This document shows, one piece after another, positions 52,784 to 62,595 of a DNA stretch of 64,000 nucleotides. The notes under the pieces were generated by a model. That model did no database searches, was not told the origin of the DNA, and saw nothing but the letters and a program-made list of their open reading frames with translations. Position numbers and translations under genes: made by a program. Numbering within the stretch: position 1 is the stretch's first letter; each line of letters opens with the position of its first letter. Source of the DNA: JANNSO01 sp964485395 (GTDB lineage: Bacteria > Spirochaetota > Spirochaetia > Treponematales > UBA12059). The DNA lies in NCBI GenBank assembly GCA_964485395.1, contig CAZAJF010000006.1, positions 62,001 through 126,000 on the forward strand. The letters are read 5' to 3'.

Positions 52784-54673
52784 CTACTCGAAATCCCCGG
52801 AAAGTTGCGCCCGGTAGAGGCGCGAATACAGGCCCTGCAGTTCAAGAAGCTCCTCGTGCGTGCCGTTTTCCATTATTTTCCCGTTATCCATGACGAGAAT
52901 CCGGTCGGCGTCGCGTATCGTGCTCAGGCGGTGGGCTATCACGAACGTGGTGCGGTCGCGCATGAGCGCGCGCAGCCCTTTCTGCACATGAATCTCCGTT
53001 CGCGTGTCCAGCGAGCCGGTTGCCTCGTCCAGCACGAGGATGCCCGGCTCGGCGAGCGCCGCCCGCGCGATGGCCAGAAGCTGCCGCCTGCCATGCGAAA
53101 GCTCGCTGCCGTTTTCGGACAGTACCGTGTCGAACCCGGCGGGCAGCCGCTCGATGAAGGGCAAAGCCCCGGCAGCCTCGCACGCGCGCCGGAGCGTGGC
53201 CTCGTCGGCATCGGGCTTGCCGTAACGCAGGTTGTCGCGGATGGTTCCGGGAAAAAGCCACGCGTCCTGCAGCACTACGCCGAACTGCCTGCGGTACGGA
53301 ACGCGGGAATAATTTTGTATAACGACGCCGTCGAGGCGCACCTGGCCCGACTGAGCGTCGTAAAACCGCGAGAGGAGATTGACCATGGTGGTCTTGCCGG
53401 CCCCCGTAGGCCCCACGATGGCGGTGCAGCTTCCCGCCGGCGCGGCGAACGAGGCATGGTCCAGGGCCATCGCCGCGTCAGGGCCGGATGCATAAGAAAA
53501 GGTAACGTCGTCGAAGTCTATGTCGCCCCGCACGTCTTGCGGCGCCACCGATTCCGGGGTATCGGCCCGCTCCTCCGCCTCGTCCAGCACCTCGAACACG
53601 CGCTCGGCCCCGGCAAGCGCGGACATCAGGGCCGTGGCCATATTGGCGATCTCGTTGAGGGGCCGGATGAACTGCCGCGAATACACGAGGAAACTCGCGA
53701 TCGTGCCCACCGCGATGGATCCTCCGGCCGCAAGAAGGCCGCCCACGAGCGCAATGCCCGCGAAGCTCAGGTTGTTGATCACGTTCATGAGCGGCATGAG
53801 AAAGCCCGCCCAAACCTGGGCTTTGGCGCCCACGTCGCACAGCTCGCCGTTCAAGCCCGCGAAACGGTCCATGGCGCCTGCCTCGCGACCGTAAACCCGC
53901 ACGGTGGAAAGGTTCGTGGCCATCTCTTCGATGTGCCCGTTGAGCTTTCCGAGGGTTGCCTGCTGCGCCTTGAACAGCGGCTTGGTATGCCGGGCTATGG
54001 TGGCGGAAAGTAAAAACAGCAGCGGGGCGGAGGCAAGCGCCACCAGCGACAGCGCAGGGCTCAGAATGAGCATCATGGCGAGGCTGCCCAGCACGGTAAT
54101 GCTTCCGCCGAGGAGGCTCACGACCGACTGCGACACGGCCAGCGACAGCGCATCGGTGTCGTTGGCCAGGCGGCTCATGATGTCGCCATGGCTCCGGGTA
54201 TCGAAATAGCGAAGCGGCAGGCGGTCGAACTTGCCGAAAAAAGCGACGCGAACGGCATGTACCATGCGCTGGGTGGCCGAAGCCACGAGCCAACTCTGGC
54301 TGAAGGACAAGGCGGCCGAACAGACGTAGGCCAGCGCCAGCGCGGCGAGTATCCGCAGGAGCACGCTCAAGTCGCCGGACAGTCCCATGGCGTCCACGGC
54401 CTTGCCTACGAGGCGCGGGGCGGTCAGCACCAAAGCCGCGTCGAACACCGCAAGCCCCATGATGACGGCTACCGTTTTTTTCTCGGCGGAGAACAAGCCC
54501 AGGATGCGCCGCAGCGTCCGCTTGAAGTCGCGCGGTTTTTCGTTGCCCGCGCGGAAACGGGCTCCGCCCATTCCGCCTATCTGGCCGGCACCGCCGCCGG
54601 GACGTCCCGGACCGCCGGGAATCATTTTCATGTCGGCCGCGCTGGGCTCGGTTCTATTCGGGCTTGGCATCAA
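52784..54673 (-). CDS. ABC exporter (MsbA/MDR-like half transporter), intact
   Basis: 629 residues: Gly/Pro-rich cytosolic N-terminus (GGPGRPGGGAGQIGG), six-helix domain (70-370), and ATPase domain with Walker A GPTGAGKTTMVNLLSRFYD, signature LSHGRRQLLAIARA, Walker B ILVLDEATGSLD and IAHRLSTI. Start overlaps the partner gene by 20 bases. It probably forms a heterodimer with the preceding gene product. Substrate unknown: drug, lipid or peptide. Confidence 0.9.
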   Translation of the reverse strand: MMPSPNRTEPSAADMKMIPGGPGRPGGGAGQIGGMGGARFRAGNEKPRDFKRTLRRILGLFSAEKKTVAVIMGLAVFDAALVLTAPRLVGKAVDAMGLSGDLSVLLRILAALALAYVCSAALSFSQSWLVASATQRMVHAVRVAFFGKFDRLPLRYFDTRSHGDIMSRLANDTDALSLAVSQSVVSLLGGSITVLGSLAMMLILSPALSLVALASAPLLFLLSATIARHTKPLFKAQQATLGKLNGHIEEMATNLSTVRVYGREAGAMDRFAGLNGELCDVGAKAQVWAGFLMPLMNVINNLSFAGIALVGGLLAAGGSIAVGTIASFLVYSRQFIRPLNEIANMATALMSALAGAERVFEVLDEAEERADTPESVAPQDVRGDIDFDDVTFSYASGPDAAMALDHASFAAPAGSCTAIVGPTGAGKTTMVNLLSRFYDAQSGQVRLDGVVIQNYSRVPYRRQFGVVLQDAWLFPGTIRDNLRYGKPDADEATLRRACEAAGALPFIERLPAGFDTVLSENGSELSHGRRQLLAIARAALAEPGILVLDEATGSLDTRTEIHVQKGLRALMRDRTTFVIAHRLSTIRDADRILVMDNGKIMENGTHEELLELQGLYSRLYRAQLSGDFE

Positions 54674-56519
54674 GCACCTCCTTGCCCAGCTGCGAAACGC
54701 AGATATCGCGATATATGGAACAGTCGCGCAAAAGACGCGCGTGCGTGCCGAATCCGGCGACGCTGCCTTCCTCGAGCACCAGCACTGCGTGCGAGCGCAT
54801 GGCGGTGGCCGCGCGCTGGGTAATCCATAGACACGACAACCCCTGGCCCAAGCCTTGAATAGCCTTGCGTATCTTCGCCTCGGTTATCACGTCCACCGCG
54901 CTGGTGCAGTCATCCAGGAGAAGGAGGCTGTCCCCGCCGGCCCGCCTCCGCGAGAGCACGCGAACGAGGGCCCTGGCCAGCGAGATGCGCTGCCGCTGCC
55001 CGCCCGAAACATTGATGCCGCCGCGCCCCAGGAGGCTTTCGTAACCCTGCGGAAAGGCGCGGATAAATTCGTCCGCCTGGGCTATGCGCGCTGCCTCCTC
55101 GACGAGTCCGCGATCGGCGCCCGGCCATCCCCAGGCTATGTTATCGTGGATGCTAGCCGTAAAAAGCGAAGGATTTTGAGGCGCAAGCGCAAGCATTGCC
55201 CGCAATTCTGGCAGGTCGAACCGGCCGACGTCCCGGCCATGCACCAGGATATTCCCGCCTTGCAGGGCATAATTGCGTGTTATGAGCTGGGTCAAAGTCG
55301 ATTTCCCCGCGCCGGTGGACCCGATAACCGCGCACACCTGACCCGCCGGCAACGAGAAGCTGACCGAGCGGAGCGCCGGGATTCCGGGACCGGATGGATA
55401 AAAAAAATTAACCGACCTGCAGGCCAGCGCAGCGGAATCAGCCGGCCGGGCCTACGTTGCCGCCGGCGCGGAACGAAGCGCGGCCGATCGCCCCGGACTG
55501 CCCGTTGCCGCTCCGGCAGCCGCCGCGGAATCAAAAAGCTCGCGGATTCGTTTCCATGAGGCGCTGGCGCGCACGAACCACGAAAAAACGTGCGAGATTA
55601 CCGTAAGCGCGAACAGTATCTGCGTCATGTAGCTTATGAACGCCACGACCTTGCCGACAGGCACTTCGCCCAGACGCACCCGCAACCCTCCCAGCCACAG
55701 GATTGCCACCAGGCCCAGGTTAACCGTAATGGCGGATGCCGGCCCAAAGATGGCCGCCACTTTTGCCGCGCGCCGCGACGAATCCGCGAGGCTTTGGCTC
55801 GTGGCCCCAAAGCGGGTAGCCTCGTCGCCGAATCTGTCAAAGGCCTTTACCACGCGCACGCCGCCTAAAAAGCTGCGCGCCGCCGCGTTCAGGGAATCCA
55901 GCGCCTTTTGCACGGTTACGTACATCGGAAAGCCCAGCTTCATGTTCAGCACCACCAGTAGCGAAACCACGAGCACCGCCGCCAGCGCGATGGGCGCCAA
56001 GGTTGGCTCAAGGCGATTGGCCATGATGAGGCTCCCGATGCACACGATGGGCGCCTTGGCGAATATGCGCATCATGCCGTTTACGAAAGTCTGCACTTGG
56101 TTAACGTCGTTCGTCTGCCTGGTCACGAGCGATGCCGCGTCGAAACCGTCGGCGGTAACGGCCTGCAGGTGTATCATGGTGGAAAACAAATCCGCCCGCA
56201 GGCGCGCCGCGAATTTGTACGCCACGACGCTGGCCACGATATTCCGGCCTATCGCCCCGATAGCCCCGATTGCCGCCACCCCTATCATGCGCAAGCCCAG
56301 CGCGATGACGAGCGCGTTGTTTCCGGTGGAAACTCCTTCGTCCAGCACGCGCGACATGATGGTCGGTTGCAATAAATCGCAGACGGATTCCAGAGACAGG
56401 AACAGGAGCGCCAACAGGAACGGCAACGAGTAACGTATCAAATACGATAACAATATTTCTTTCGAAGTCCGCGGCCGCTTTGAGAGGCCGCCCGAATCGT
56501 GATCGGCGGTTGTAGTCAT
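54654..56519 (-). pseudogene. ABC exporter half transporter interrupted by in-frame TAG
   Basis: The frame from ATG 56519 codes for the six-helix domain and stops at TAG 55454-55452, after RSAALRSAPAAT. In the same frame it resumes ARPADSAALACRSVNFFYPS, the start of an ATPase domain (A-loop FFYPSGPG), and continues through Walker A GSTGAGKSTLTQLI, signature VSGGQRQRISLARA and LLLDDCTSAVD to the stop at 54654. So a whole 620-residue protein is broken by one nonsense codon in the linker between its two halves. A TTG at 55352 gives a shorter ATPase piece, but both parts could still assemble. Sequencing error is possible. Confidence 0.8.
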
Positions 56520-56556
56520 GATGCGCCATAGTAAACCGCCCGGGAGAGCTTGTACA

Positions 56557-56595
56557 GGGACAGGTACCAGTCGCGGCCTAAACGGTACCTGTCCC
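56557..56595. repeat. REP-like palindrome
   Basis: GGGACAGGTACC (56557-56568) and its exact inverse GGTACCTGTCCC (56584-56595) are separated by 15 bases. The sequence resembles REP/RAYT-associated palindromes with GGGACAGGTACC cores seen in many genomes (from memory). It lies just upstream of the ABC exporter gene start. Confidence 0.6.
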
Positions 56596-56615
56596 CGCCG
56601 TATATAAAAACAGCA

Positions 56616-56655
56616 TAAAAAAAACAGCCGCTGTTCCTTGCGGGACGGCGGCTGT
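56616..56655 (-). terminator. Intrinsic terminator of the 56679 gene
   Basis: On the minus strand ACAGCCGCC-GTCCC pairs with a complementary arm ending GCGGCTGT, followed by a run of eight T. It closes the lipoprotein gene before the ABC exporter genes. Confidence 0.8.
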
Positions 56656-56678
56656 CGATCAATCCGTGATTTTTTACG

Positions 56679-58154
56679 TTAGAACAGCATGTCCATAACG
56701 AAAGCCTGGGCATAATTCGCCATGTCATTGGTAAGGTATGTATCCACGAGACGCCCAAATTCGGGAATATTGGCATCCAGGAGCTTGATGGCATCCGCGT
56801 AGGAATAGGAATTGGACCACAGCTGCGTTCCGTCCGCGGAATGGCTCGTAAGGGAAGCTACTCGCCCTTCAACATCGTATGCGCCAAGATAATAGCCGTT
56901 GATTGCGTTGGCTTTGGCCGCATCGAGAACATTCAGGCGAATATTGTTACCGTCAGCGAGGAATTGAAAAGTCTCCAGAAGGATGTTATCGCCGTTGTAA
57001 TGCAATATCTCCAGCTGGGCTTTAACCAATTCGTCGAACATCGCGAAAGGATCCACCGAGCGGATAGCGGTCAAGGTAAGCGGGAGCGATGGGCCCGTAT
57101 ATTTATACTCGAACCACTGAAGCAGTTTCCCGTCGCTGCTTACGTTCAGGCGAGTTGGAATCTGGCTGGTGTCATAAATAATCTCATATTCAAGAGGAAG
57201 AAGCAGCATGGCTCCCGTGGTAACGGCTTTGGTGGGATACCCGGAAACCGAGTCGTAAGTCAACGCTACGTCCAACGCGAGCGTCGTACCGTAATAGCTG
57301 GACTTGCGGCTGATCCGGTGATCCGTACCCCAGGTAAGTTGCATGGACACAGGCTTGGCCACCCGGCCGTCCGTCCTCGTTATTTTTTGAGGATACCAGT
57401 CTTTATCCATTACGATTTCAGATTCGCCGTTTTCATCGTAATAATAGTAGGTATACGACAGCGCACCCAAAGCGGTATAGGCGGCTGCGTCGGGCATAGC
57501 CGGAATCGTCAATGTCGGGGTAGTAGGCCTCGTTAATGAAACAAGTGCGCGGGAGGACGCTTTTACGGTTGCGGCCGTTTTACCGTAGACCCTCGTTATG
57601 GAAGGCTTGATCTCGTTTTTAAAAGTCGTGTATTCGTATTGCGTATAATCGGTAAGCGTATCGCTGCCATCGAAAGCGGCCAACCCAAGAACTTTTTCCG
57701 CCAGGGTATCGGTGCCATAGGAATAGCGCTTGGTCCACTGCAGCGCGTTAGCCCCGTTAAACTCCCTGATGGACTCCACGAGAGCGCCGGTATAGGTAGA
57801 CACTCGATACCAACCAAGCGTATTGGTGGCATCATAGTAGGCAGCGAAACTCTGGTTGCCGGCGGCGTCGTATTCGTACAGATAGCTGTACTGAAGCACT
57901 CCGGCGGAAGAATACTTCTGCTGCTGTTTTTCCTTGCCGCCGGCGGTATAGTAATGCTCGACGTAATACTGCAGAACACCGGCTTTGGTAGAGTACGAGT
58001 ACATCTTGCCGTCGGGCACGATGTCGGTAATCGTGCAGACAAGCTGATCCTCGGGTATCGAAATATCGCCGACTTCCAAGAAACTGAACGTGCACGAGGC
58101 AAGCATGGCGGCAAGAAAAAGCATGCCGATTATTTTTGAGGCTATTGCCTTCAT
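56679..58154 (-). CDS. Large lipoprotein with YD-like repeats
   Basis: 491 residues; signal peptide with lipobox LAASC-like MLASC near residue 21. The mature protein has repeated units with Tyr/Asp cores (YSYLYEYDAAGNQSFAAYYD, YRVSTYTGALVESIREFNG, YSYGTDTL), similar to YD/RHS-type strands but without a toxin tip. Probably a surface or periplasm-facing beta structure. AAGGAGAT precedes the ATG. Confidence 0.78.
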   Translation of the reverse strand: MKAIASKIIGMLFLAAMLASCTFSFLEVGDISIPEDQLVCTITDIVPDGKMYSYSTKAGVLQYYVEHYYTAGGKEKQQQKYSSAGVLQYSYLYEYDAAGNQSFAAYYDATNTLGWYRVSTYTGALVESIREFNGANALQWTKRYSYGTDTLAEKVLGLAAFDGSDTLTDYTQYEYTTFKNEIKPSITRVYGKTAATVKASSRALVSLTRPTTPTLTIPAMPDAAAYTALGALSYTYYYYDENGESEIVMDKDWYPQKITRTDGRVAKPVSMQLTWGTDHRISRKSSYYGTTLALDVALTYDSVSGYPTKAVTTGAMLLLPLEYEIIYDTSQIPTRLNVSSDGKLLQWFEYKYTGPSLPLTLTAIRSVDPFAMFDELVKAQLEILHYNGDNILLETFQFLADGNNIRLNVLDAAKANAINGYYLGAYDVEGRVASLTSHSADGTQLWSNSYSYADAIKLLDANIPEFGRLVDTYLTNDMANYAQAFVMDMLF

Positions 58155-58274
58155 ATAAGTATCTCCTTTACAAGAAGCCCGTTTCGAAATACCATTTCAG
58201 CGTTCATGATGTTTCATGATGAATTGACTATACCTGCTATTTTCACAATTATAACACGAGAAGGAACAAAAACC

Positions 58275-59372
58275 ATGACTTTTACGCGCAAATTAGTTTT
58301 TCTAGCCCTGGTTTTGTCGGTAAAAGCCGGCTGGGCCCAGATTGAGGTCGAGTTAACCGCGCCAAAACTCAAGCCGGGCATGGCCGCGCTGGAAGTAATG
58401 CTGCAAGCCGCGGCAGAATCCTTTTCGGGAAATATCGTGTCGATTATCGAACCATCACTGTCCAAGCCGCTTTTTATGCAAGCCTTCACAGGGGCCACGA
58501 TTACGGCTTCCTTGCTGCCCGGCCAACTCCAGTCCAACCGCGGGGTGGCATTTTCAATGGGAAGCGCCGCATCCGTCTGGTCGGCAAACTATTCAGAGGA
58601 AACCATAACCAGCCTCAAGGACATCGGCATGAATACCGATCTTGAGGCGGGTACATGCATCATGCCCCTTCTGGCTCAATTTTCCGTACCGTTGAAAGGC
58701 ATCCTGCCGGGCTTGGATGTGGGGGGATACTTGGGGTACATGAAAATCTCGGGAAGCACGATTGGCATTCAGTCGTTTTCCACCGGCGCCTTCTCGGGGC
58801 TTCTCCTGTTCGGCCCTGAAAACGACGACTCCGGATCCATATTCAGCTGGCAGGGAATCAAACTGTCGCTGGGCGGCGGCTACTCTCAAGGCACCTTGAG
58901 CATGACCGTCGCGCCTGGCCCCATCTACCAGGATATTCCAATCGACGCGGACGGCGCCGGTCCCCTGGTGCCGCAAATCGCCACCATCAGCATAGAACCT
59001 TCAATTGACGCAGGGGTACGAAGCATCGTGGCCGGAGCCCGTATATTCGGTTCCACGGGAATCACGCTTTTCAACGCGCTGAAGCTTTCGGCGGGAGTCG
59101 GATTCAGCGTTGCTCAAGGAAACTCGGCTATCAGCATCGAAGCCGACGAACCGATCACGGTAAAAGGCTACTTGGCCGGCCTCGTGGAGACGGACGGTAG
59201 CATCAGCGTCAGTGGAACTACCGCAAAAACGGAGACGTTTTCCTTTTCGCCCTACCTGTCGTCCAATATCAGTTTTCGCGTGGGGGCCTTCAACATAGCG
59301 CTCCCCCTCGTATGGAATATCAAAAAAGGCCTCGGCGCGGCCGTACTCGTGGAGTTGCGCCCTTGGAACTGA
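58275..59372 (+). CDS. Outer-membrane or exported protein of unknown function
   Basis: 365 residues from ATG 58275, preceded by AAGGAAC and starting a signal peptide (MTFTRKLVFLALVLSVKAGWAQ); the longer frame from 58206 has no site. Many amphipathic strands with Gly-rich turns (LGGGYSQGTLSMTVAPGP) and a hydrophobic end suggest a beta-barrel. Divergent from the 56679 lipoprotein gene; its end overlaps the OmpA-like gene. Confidence 0.65.
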   Translation: MTFTRKLVFLALVLSVKAGWAQIEVELTAPKLKPGMAALEVMLQAAAESFSGNIVSIIEPSLSKPLFMQAFTGATITASLLPGQLQSNRGVAFSMGSAASVWSANYSEETITSLKDIGMNTDLEAGTCIMPLLAQFSVPLKGILPGLDVGGYLGYMKISGSTIGIQSFSTGAFSGLLLFGPENDDSGSIFSWQGIKLSLGGGYSQGTLSMTVAPGPIYQDIPIDADGAGPLVPQIATISIEPSIDAGVRSIVAGARIFGSTGITLFNALKLSAGVGFSVAQGNSAISIEADEPITVKGYLAGLVETDGSISVSGTTAKTETFSFSPYLSSNISFRVGAFNIALPLVWNIKKGLGAAVLVELRPWN

Positions 59373-60679
59373 TCCGCGCGCGCAGGCGATGCCCGGGACC
59401 CGGGGTCGCGGCGATTATGTTATTTATTATTATCTCAGGGTCGGTTCTCGCCGAGGGCGCCGCATGGCCCGGCCCCGCGTTTATCACCGCCAGCTCGTGG
59501 GAAGCTCTCTTGGCCGCGCCGATAGCCGGAACTCCGGATCTGACGGCCGGTTTCGGGGCAAGGGCGGGATTCTTCGCCGAGGGCATCAAGCCGCTCAAGG
59601 GCCTCGGCGCAGGAATGGCAATCTCGTATGCCTGGCTGAATTCAAGCGGAGGAACGATCATCCCTGCCGTAGGCGCGGCCGGCGAATTCTCGTTCCGCAT
59701 TCCCGTCGCACGTATTTTTTCGCTGCGCCCCAAACTTGAATTAGGCGCCGCATATTCGCCTTCGGCCGCCGGGGGAACTTGGAGCGTGGATATGGCCGCG
59801 GGTTTCAGCATGGCGTTCCTGATGGGCAGCCGCAACTACGTCGTGCTTTCCCCAATGGCCCGCTGGACGCCTTCGCTCGTCAACAGGCTTACCCTGAGCC
59901 TATCCCTGGGAACCCGCACGGAATCGGTATGGATGCGGCAACTGCCCATGCCCGTGCCGAGCCTTGCCGGAGTTCCCGCGCTGTACTCCCCCGACGGTGA
60001 CGGCACGGACGACGATTTTACCGTACGCCTGGATTGCGAGAATATTCGACAGGTACGGTCATGGTCCATAACCATACTGGATTCTCAGGAAAAAGTTTTC
60101 CTGTCTCGCTCCGGTCTGGGCATTCCTCCCGTGGAATACACGTGGGACGGCGTTTCCGACGACGGCAGGCTCGTGGACCCGGCAGCCGACTACCGGTTCA
60201 TCTATTCAATAAAAGATTCGCTGGGGCGAAGCTCGGAGGCCGAGTCGCGGTTTACGGTGGACATCCTCGTAATCAAGACGGGGAACCAATATAAGATCAG
60301 GGTTCCGTCTATCCTGTTTCCTTCCAATTCCGCGGACCTCGCCGGCACGGAGTGGATGGTGTCCGCGAACAGCAAAGTATTGAACAGGCTCGTAACGCTG
60401 TTCGCGCGCTTTCCCGAATACTCCATAATCGTGGAAGGCCACGCCAACTCGCTCTATTGGCAAAATACCGCCTCGTTTACCGCCGAACAAAAAAACGAGC
60501 TCGTGCCCCTTTCGCAATCCCGCGCCGATTCCGTACGGGCAGCGCTCGTAAGCCTGGGTATCGCCAGCGAACGGATACAGGCTCGCGGGGTCGGAGGCTC
60601 GGAACCGATCGTTCCATTCGAGGATGCGGAAAACGCATGGAAAAACAGGCGCGTGGAGTTCATCCTTAAAAAACAATAA
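59363..60679 (+). CDS. OmpA/MotB C-terminal domain protein
   Basis: 438 residues if TTG 59363 is the start (RARRR n-region and AAIMLFIIISGSVLA core make a signal peptide); ATG 59417 is the alternative. Order: beta-barrel-like part (about 30-200), a FlgD-type Ig-like module with SPDGDGTDDDF, YTWDGVSDDGRLVDPAADY, and an OmpA domain at the C-terminus: VEGHANS, PLSQSRADSVRAALVSLG, RGVGGSEPIVP, NRRVEFILKK. The OmpA part should bind peptidoglycan, tying the outer sheath to the wall. Confidence 0.85.
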   Translation: MELIRARRRCPGPGVAAIMLFIIISGSVLAEGAAWPGPAFITASSWEALLAAPIAGTPDLTAGFGARAGFFAEGIKPLKGLGAGMAISYAWLNSSGGTIIPAVGAAGEFSFRIPVARIFSLRPKLELGAAYSPSAAGGTWSVDMAAGFSMAFLMGSRNYVVLSPMARWTPSLVNRLTLSLSLGTRTESVWMRQLPMPVPSLAGVPALYSPDGDGTDDDFTVRLDCENIRQVRSWSITILDSQEKVFLSRSGLGIPPVEYTWDGVSDDGRLVDPAADYRFIYSIKDSLGRSSEAESRFTVDILVIKTGNQYKIRVPSILFPSNSADLAGTEWMVSANSKVLNRLVTLFARFPEYSIIVEGHANSLYWQNTASFTAEQKNELVPLSQSRADSVRAALVSLGIASERIQARGVGGSEPIVPFEDAENAWKNRRVEFILKKQ

Positions 60680-60704
60680 CTCCCTGGCTCCCTGCGGGAA
60701 TCCC

Positions 60705-60935
60705 TTGGTCGGAACTGGATTTTTCAACATCATAGACCCAAAAGCCCTTACGTTCACGGAGGCTAAAGCCAGGCTCTCCGGATGCTTCTCAGCTTCCGAG
60801 ATCCAGGAAATGGTCGCGCTTGCGCAGTCGCTTAAAAGAGTCACCGAGGACCAATACGAAAACGACGCGGCATTTTTCGGCGAGGTTTTTGACGAGGAAC
60901 TGCTTGCGGTCCTGTCCTCGGAGGCAGGGCTCTAA
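60705..60935 (+). CDS. Small hypothetical protein
   Basis: About 77 residues from TTG 60705; the open frame starts at 60624 inside the previous gene. Reads ALTFTEAKARLSGCFSASEI, then LAQSLKRVTEDQYENDAAFF and an acidic end. No signal or motif; helix-rich. Start uncertain. Confidence 0.45.
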   Translation: MVGTGFFNIIDPKALTFTEAKARLSGCFSASEIQEMVALAQSLKRVTEDQYENDAAFFGEVFDEELLAVLSSEAGL

Positions 60936-61207
60936 AGATACCAGTCGTCCGCCTGATACTCGTCTACGGTATCCTCGAATCCGCACCCTCGGCAAACAAA
61001 ACTCAAAAAAGCCTCTCCGCTCCACCGTCCAGCCTTGATCGGCGAAAATTCCGCAAAGCTTGCATGCTCCTTCGGACACAGGCCGCCTCCTTTACCCAGG
61101 AATTCCGGATCCGCCGTCTTTGCGGTTATAAATTTTTGCGATAAATTCTTTGTAACTATAATTTTCCTCGAGGATCGCCCTGAAGTCAGCCTCGGAACAG
61201 GTTTCAT
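60932..61207 (-). CDS. Zinc-ribbon-like small protein (start uncertain)
   Basis: The C-terminal part reads LCPKEHASFAEF and SFVCRGCGFEDTVDEYQADD, so CPxxH and CRGC could form a zinc ribbon. The ATG at 61207 lies deep in the 61092 gene; AAAGGAGGCGG at 61085-61096 might serve a later start, but no ATG follows in this frame. A frameshift joining it to the 61092 gene is an alternative. Confidence 0.4.
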   Translation of the reverse strand: MKPVPRLTSGRSSRKIIVTKNLSQKFITAKTADPEFLGKGGGLCPKEHASFAEFSPIKAGRWSGEAFLSFVCRGCGFEDTVDEYQADDWYL

Positions 61208-61373
61208 CGGGAAACAAGAATCCCGCGATGGTGTCCTGCCTGCGAAAAACGTATAACCCCGACGGGCTCTCGAAGCGCCAGCTGTACATGAGGGAATCTT
61301 CGGAATCTTCCTCGATGAATACGGAGCCGTTCCGGAGGAGCGTCGCTAATTCAAGCGATTCAGCCGGACTCAT
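61092..61373 (-). CDS. Small hypothetical protein
   Basis: 93 residues; its ATG overlaps the stop of the 61370 gene (ATGA), so it is coupled. Acidic body with YSWRFESPSGLYVFRRQDTI. No family recognised. Overlap with the zinc-ribbon ORF suggests either a second coupled gene or a frameshift near 61100. Confidence 0.55.
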   Translation of the reverse strand: MSPAESLELATLLRNGSVFIEEDSEDSLMYSWRFESPSGLYVFRRQDTIAGFLFPDETCSEADFRAILEENYSYKEFIAKIYNRKDGGSGIPG

Positions 61374-62023
61374 TTGACGCCATCCCGATCCGGGCTGCCG
61401 TCGCTGCGCAGACGCCCAAGAAACGCCTGAACGTCCAAAGGCGCCGAAGTGCTGTCACAAGCCCCGAATATCGCCCGTACTTCGTCGGCATACTCCGGAT
61501 AATTCCGAAGCAAACCGGCGAGCGCGTCAAGCGCGAAACTCCTGGCTGCTGCGGACGGATGCATGGCCAAAGCGGACAGGAGCCGAATATTCTTGGACTT
61601 CCAATACTTCCAGTACAACAGAAGGGCAAACACCTTCCTGGCTCCTTCGCGTACGGCTTCGTCGTCCGTTTTCCACACCTCGAAAAAAGCAGCGGCGCCG
61701 GCCTTCTCGTCCGCGGCCTCGATCACCGGCCGCAGCAGACTGTCCATTTCCGGCGAAAACTTGTGCAGCTCAAGATAATCGTGGTCCCCGAAATAGCTGA
61801 AGCCGTGGTGCCAAAAAAAGAGCCTTCCGCATTCCGGGCAGTGCCTGATGCACTGGCTTCCTGTATCCGGCTGCCCCGGAATTCGCTTCAGCGAATCCGC
61901 TGCACCCATTTTGGCACGGTACGCGGGAGCCGCTTCGTCCAGCATGTCCCAAGGGTCCTCGAGATACTCACTTTCATCCAGGAGAGCACACACACTGCAC
62001 AATGCTCCATCGACAGGGTCCAT
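61370..62023 (-). CDS. Hypothetical protein with Cys pairs
   Basis: 217 residues with ALCSVCALL near the N-terminus and CIRHCPECGRLFFWHHGFSY (about 58-77), which looks like a zinc-binding site, followed by a helical region with HEAT-like look (SAAARSFALDALAGLLRNYP). Cytosolic. Upstream member of a small operon with 61092. Family not recognised. Confidence 0.65.
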   Translation of the reverse strand: MDPVDGALCSVCALLDESEYLEDPWDMLDEAAPAYRAKMGAADSLKRIPGQPDTGSQCIRHCPECGRLFFWHHGFSYFGDHDYLELHKFSPEMDSLLRPVIEAADEKAGAAAFFEVWKTDDEAVREGARKVFALLLYWKYWKSKNIRLLSALAMHPSAAARSFALDALAGLLRNYPEYADEVRAIFGACDSTSAPLDVQAFLGRLRSDGSPDRDGVK

Positions 62024-62071
62024 CCGTTTAAAGTGTCGCCTACCGGCAGCTTCCTGTCAACGAATCCGGTT

Positions 62072-62428
62072 TCATGGATTTCCTTGGAGCAGGCTGTAAA
62101 TCGTGGATGACAATGCAGCGAGCACGCTGCCGGATATCGTGAGCGACAGCCCTGCGTGAATCTCGCCCGATTCGGCGCCCCTGCCAAAAGCATCGGCCAT
62201 GTTTCCCAAGCCCCAAACCATCAGCGCGATGCCGCCTGCGGTTCCAATCATGGATGCTACGCGGCTTACAACGAGACTCGGCCCCTGGGGTTGCGCAATA
62301 ATCAGCGTGTATTCCGGCGGCGGCGGCGGAAGAAACCCCTGGTCTAGCTCCGGCGCTACGGGATCGGCATGAAGCATCGATGCGCAAAACAGTAGAACCA
62401 TTAAGGCTGCAAGAGCATTTCTTTTCAT
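62072..62428 (-). CDS. Small exported membrane-associated protein
   Basis: 118 residues: signal peptide (MKRNALAALMVLLFCASMLHA), Pro-rich piece FLPPPPPEY, and two hydrophobic segments (VASMIGTAGGIALMVWGLG, LTISGSVLAALSSTIYSLL). Looks like a small envelope protein. No family recognised. Confidence 0.6.
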   Translation of the reverse strand: MKRNALAALMVLLFCASMLHADPVAPELDQGFLPPPPPEYTLIIAQPQGPSLVVSRVASMIGTAGGIALMVWGLGNMADAFGRGAESGEIHAGLSLTISGSVLAALSSTIYSLLQGNP

Positions 62429-62595
62429 GGAAAGAACAGTAAGGCAATCGCGGGGAAGCAGTCAAGTAAGCACCAAGAGCTATAGTTTCGAAGTAAAAGT
62501 CCAGGGAATCATGGAATCCGCCACCCGCATGCCCGAGTCAGCCGGGGATGAAAAATAAGCTTGCATAGCCGGCAACTCCGGAGTATCCTCAATTC

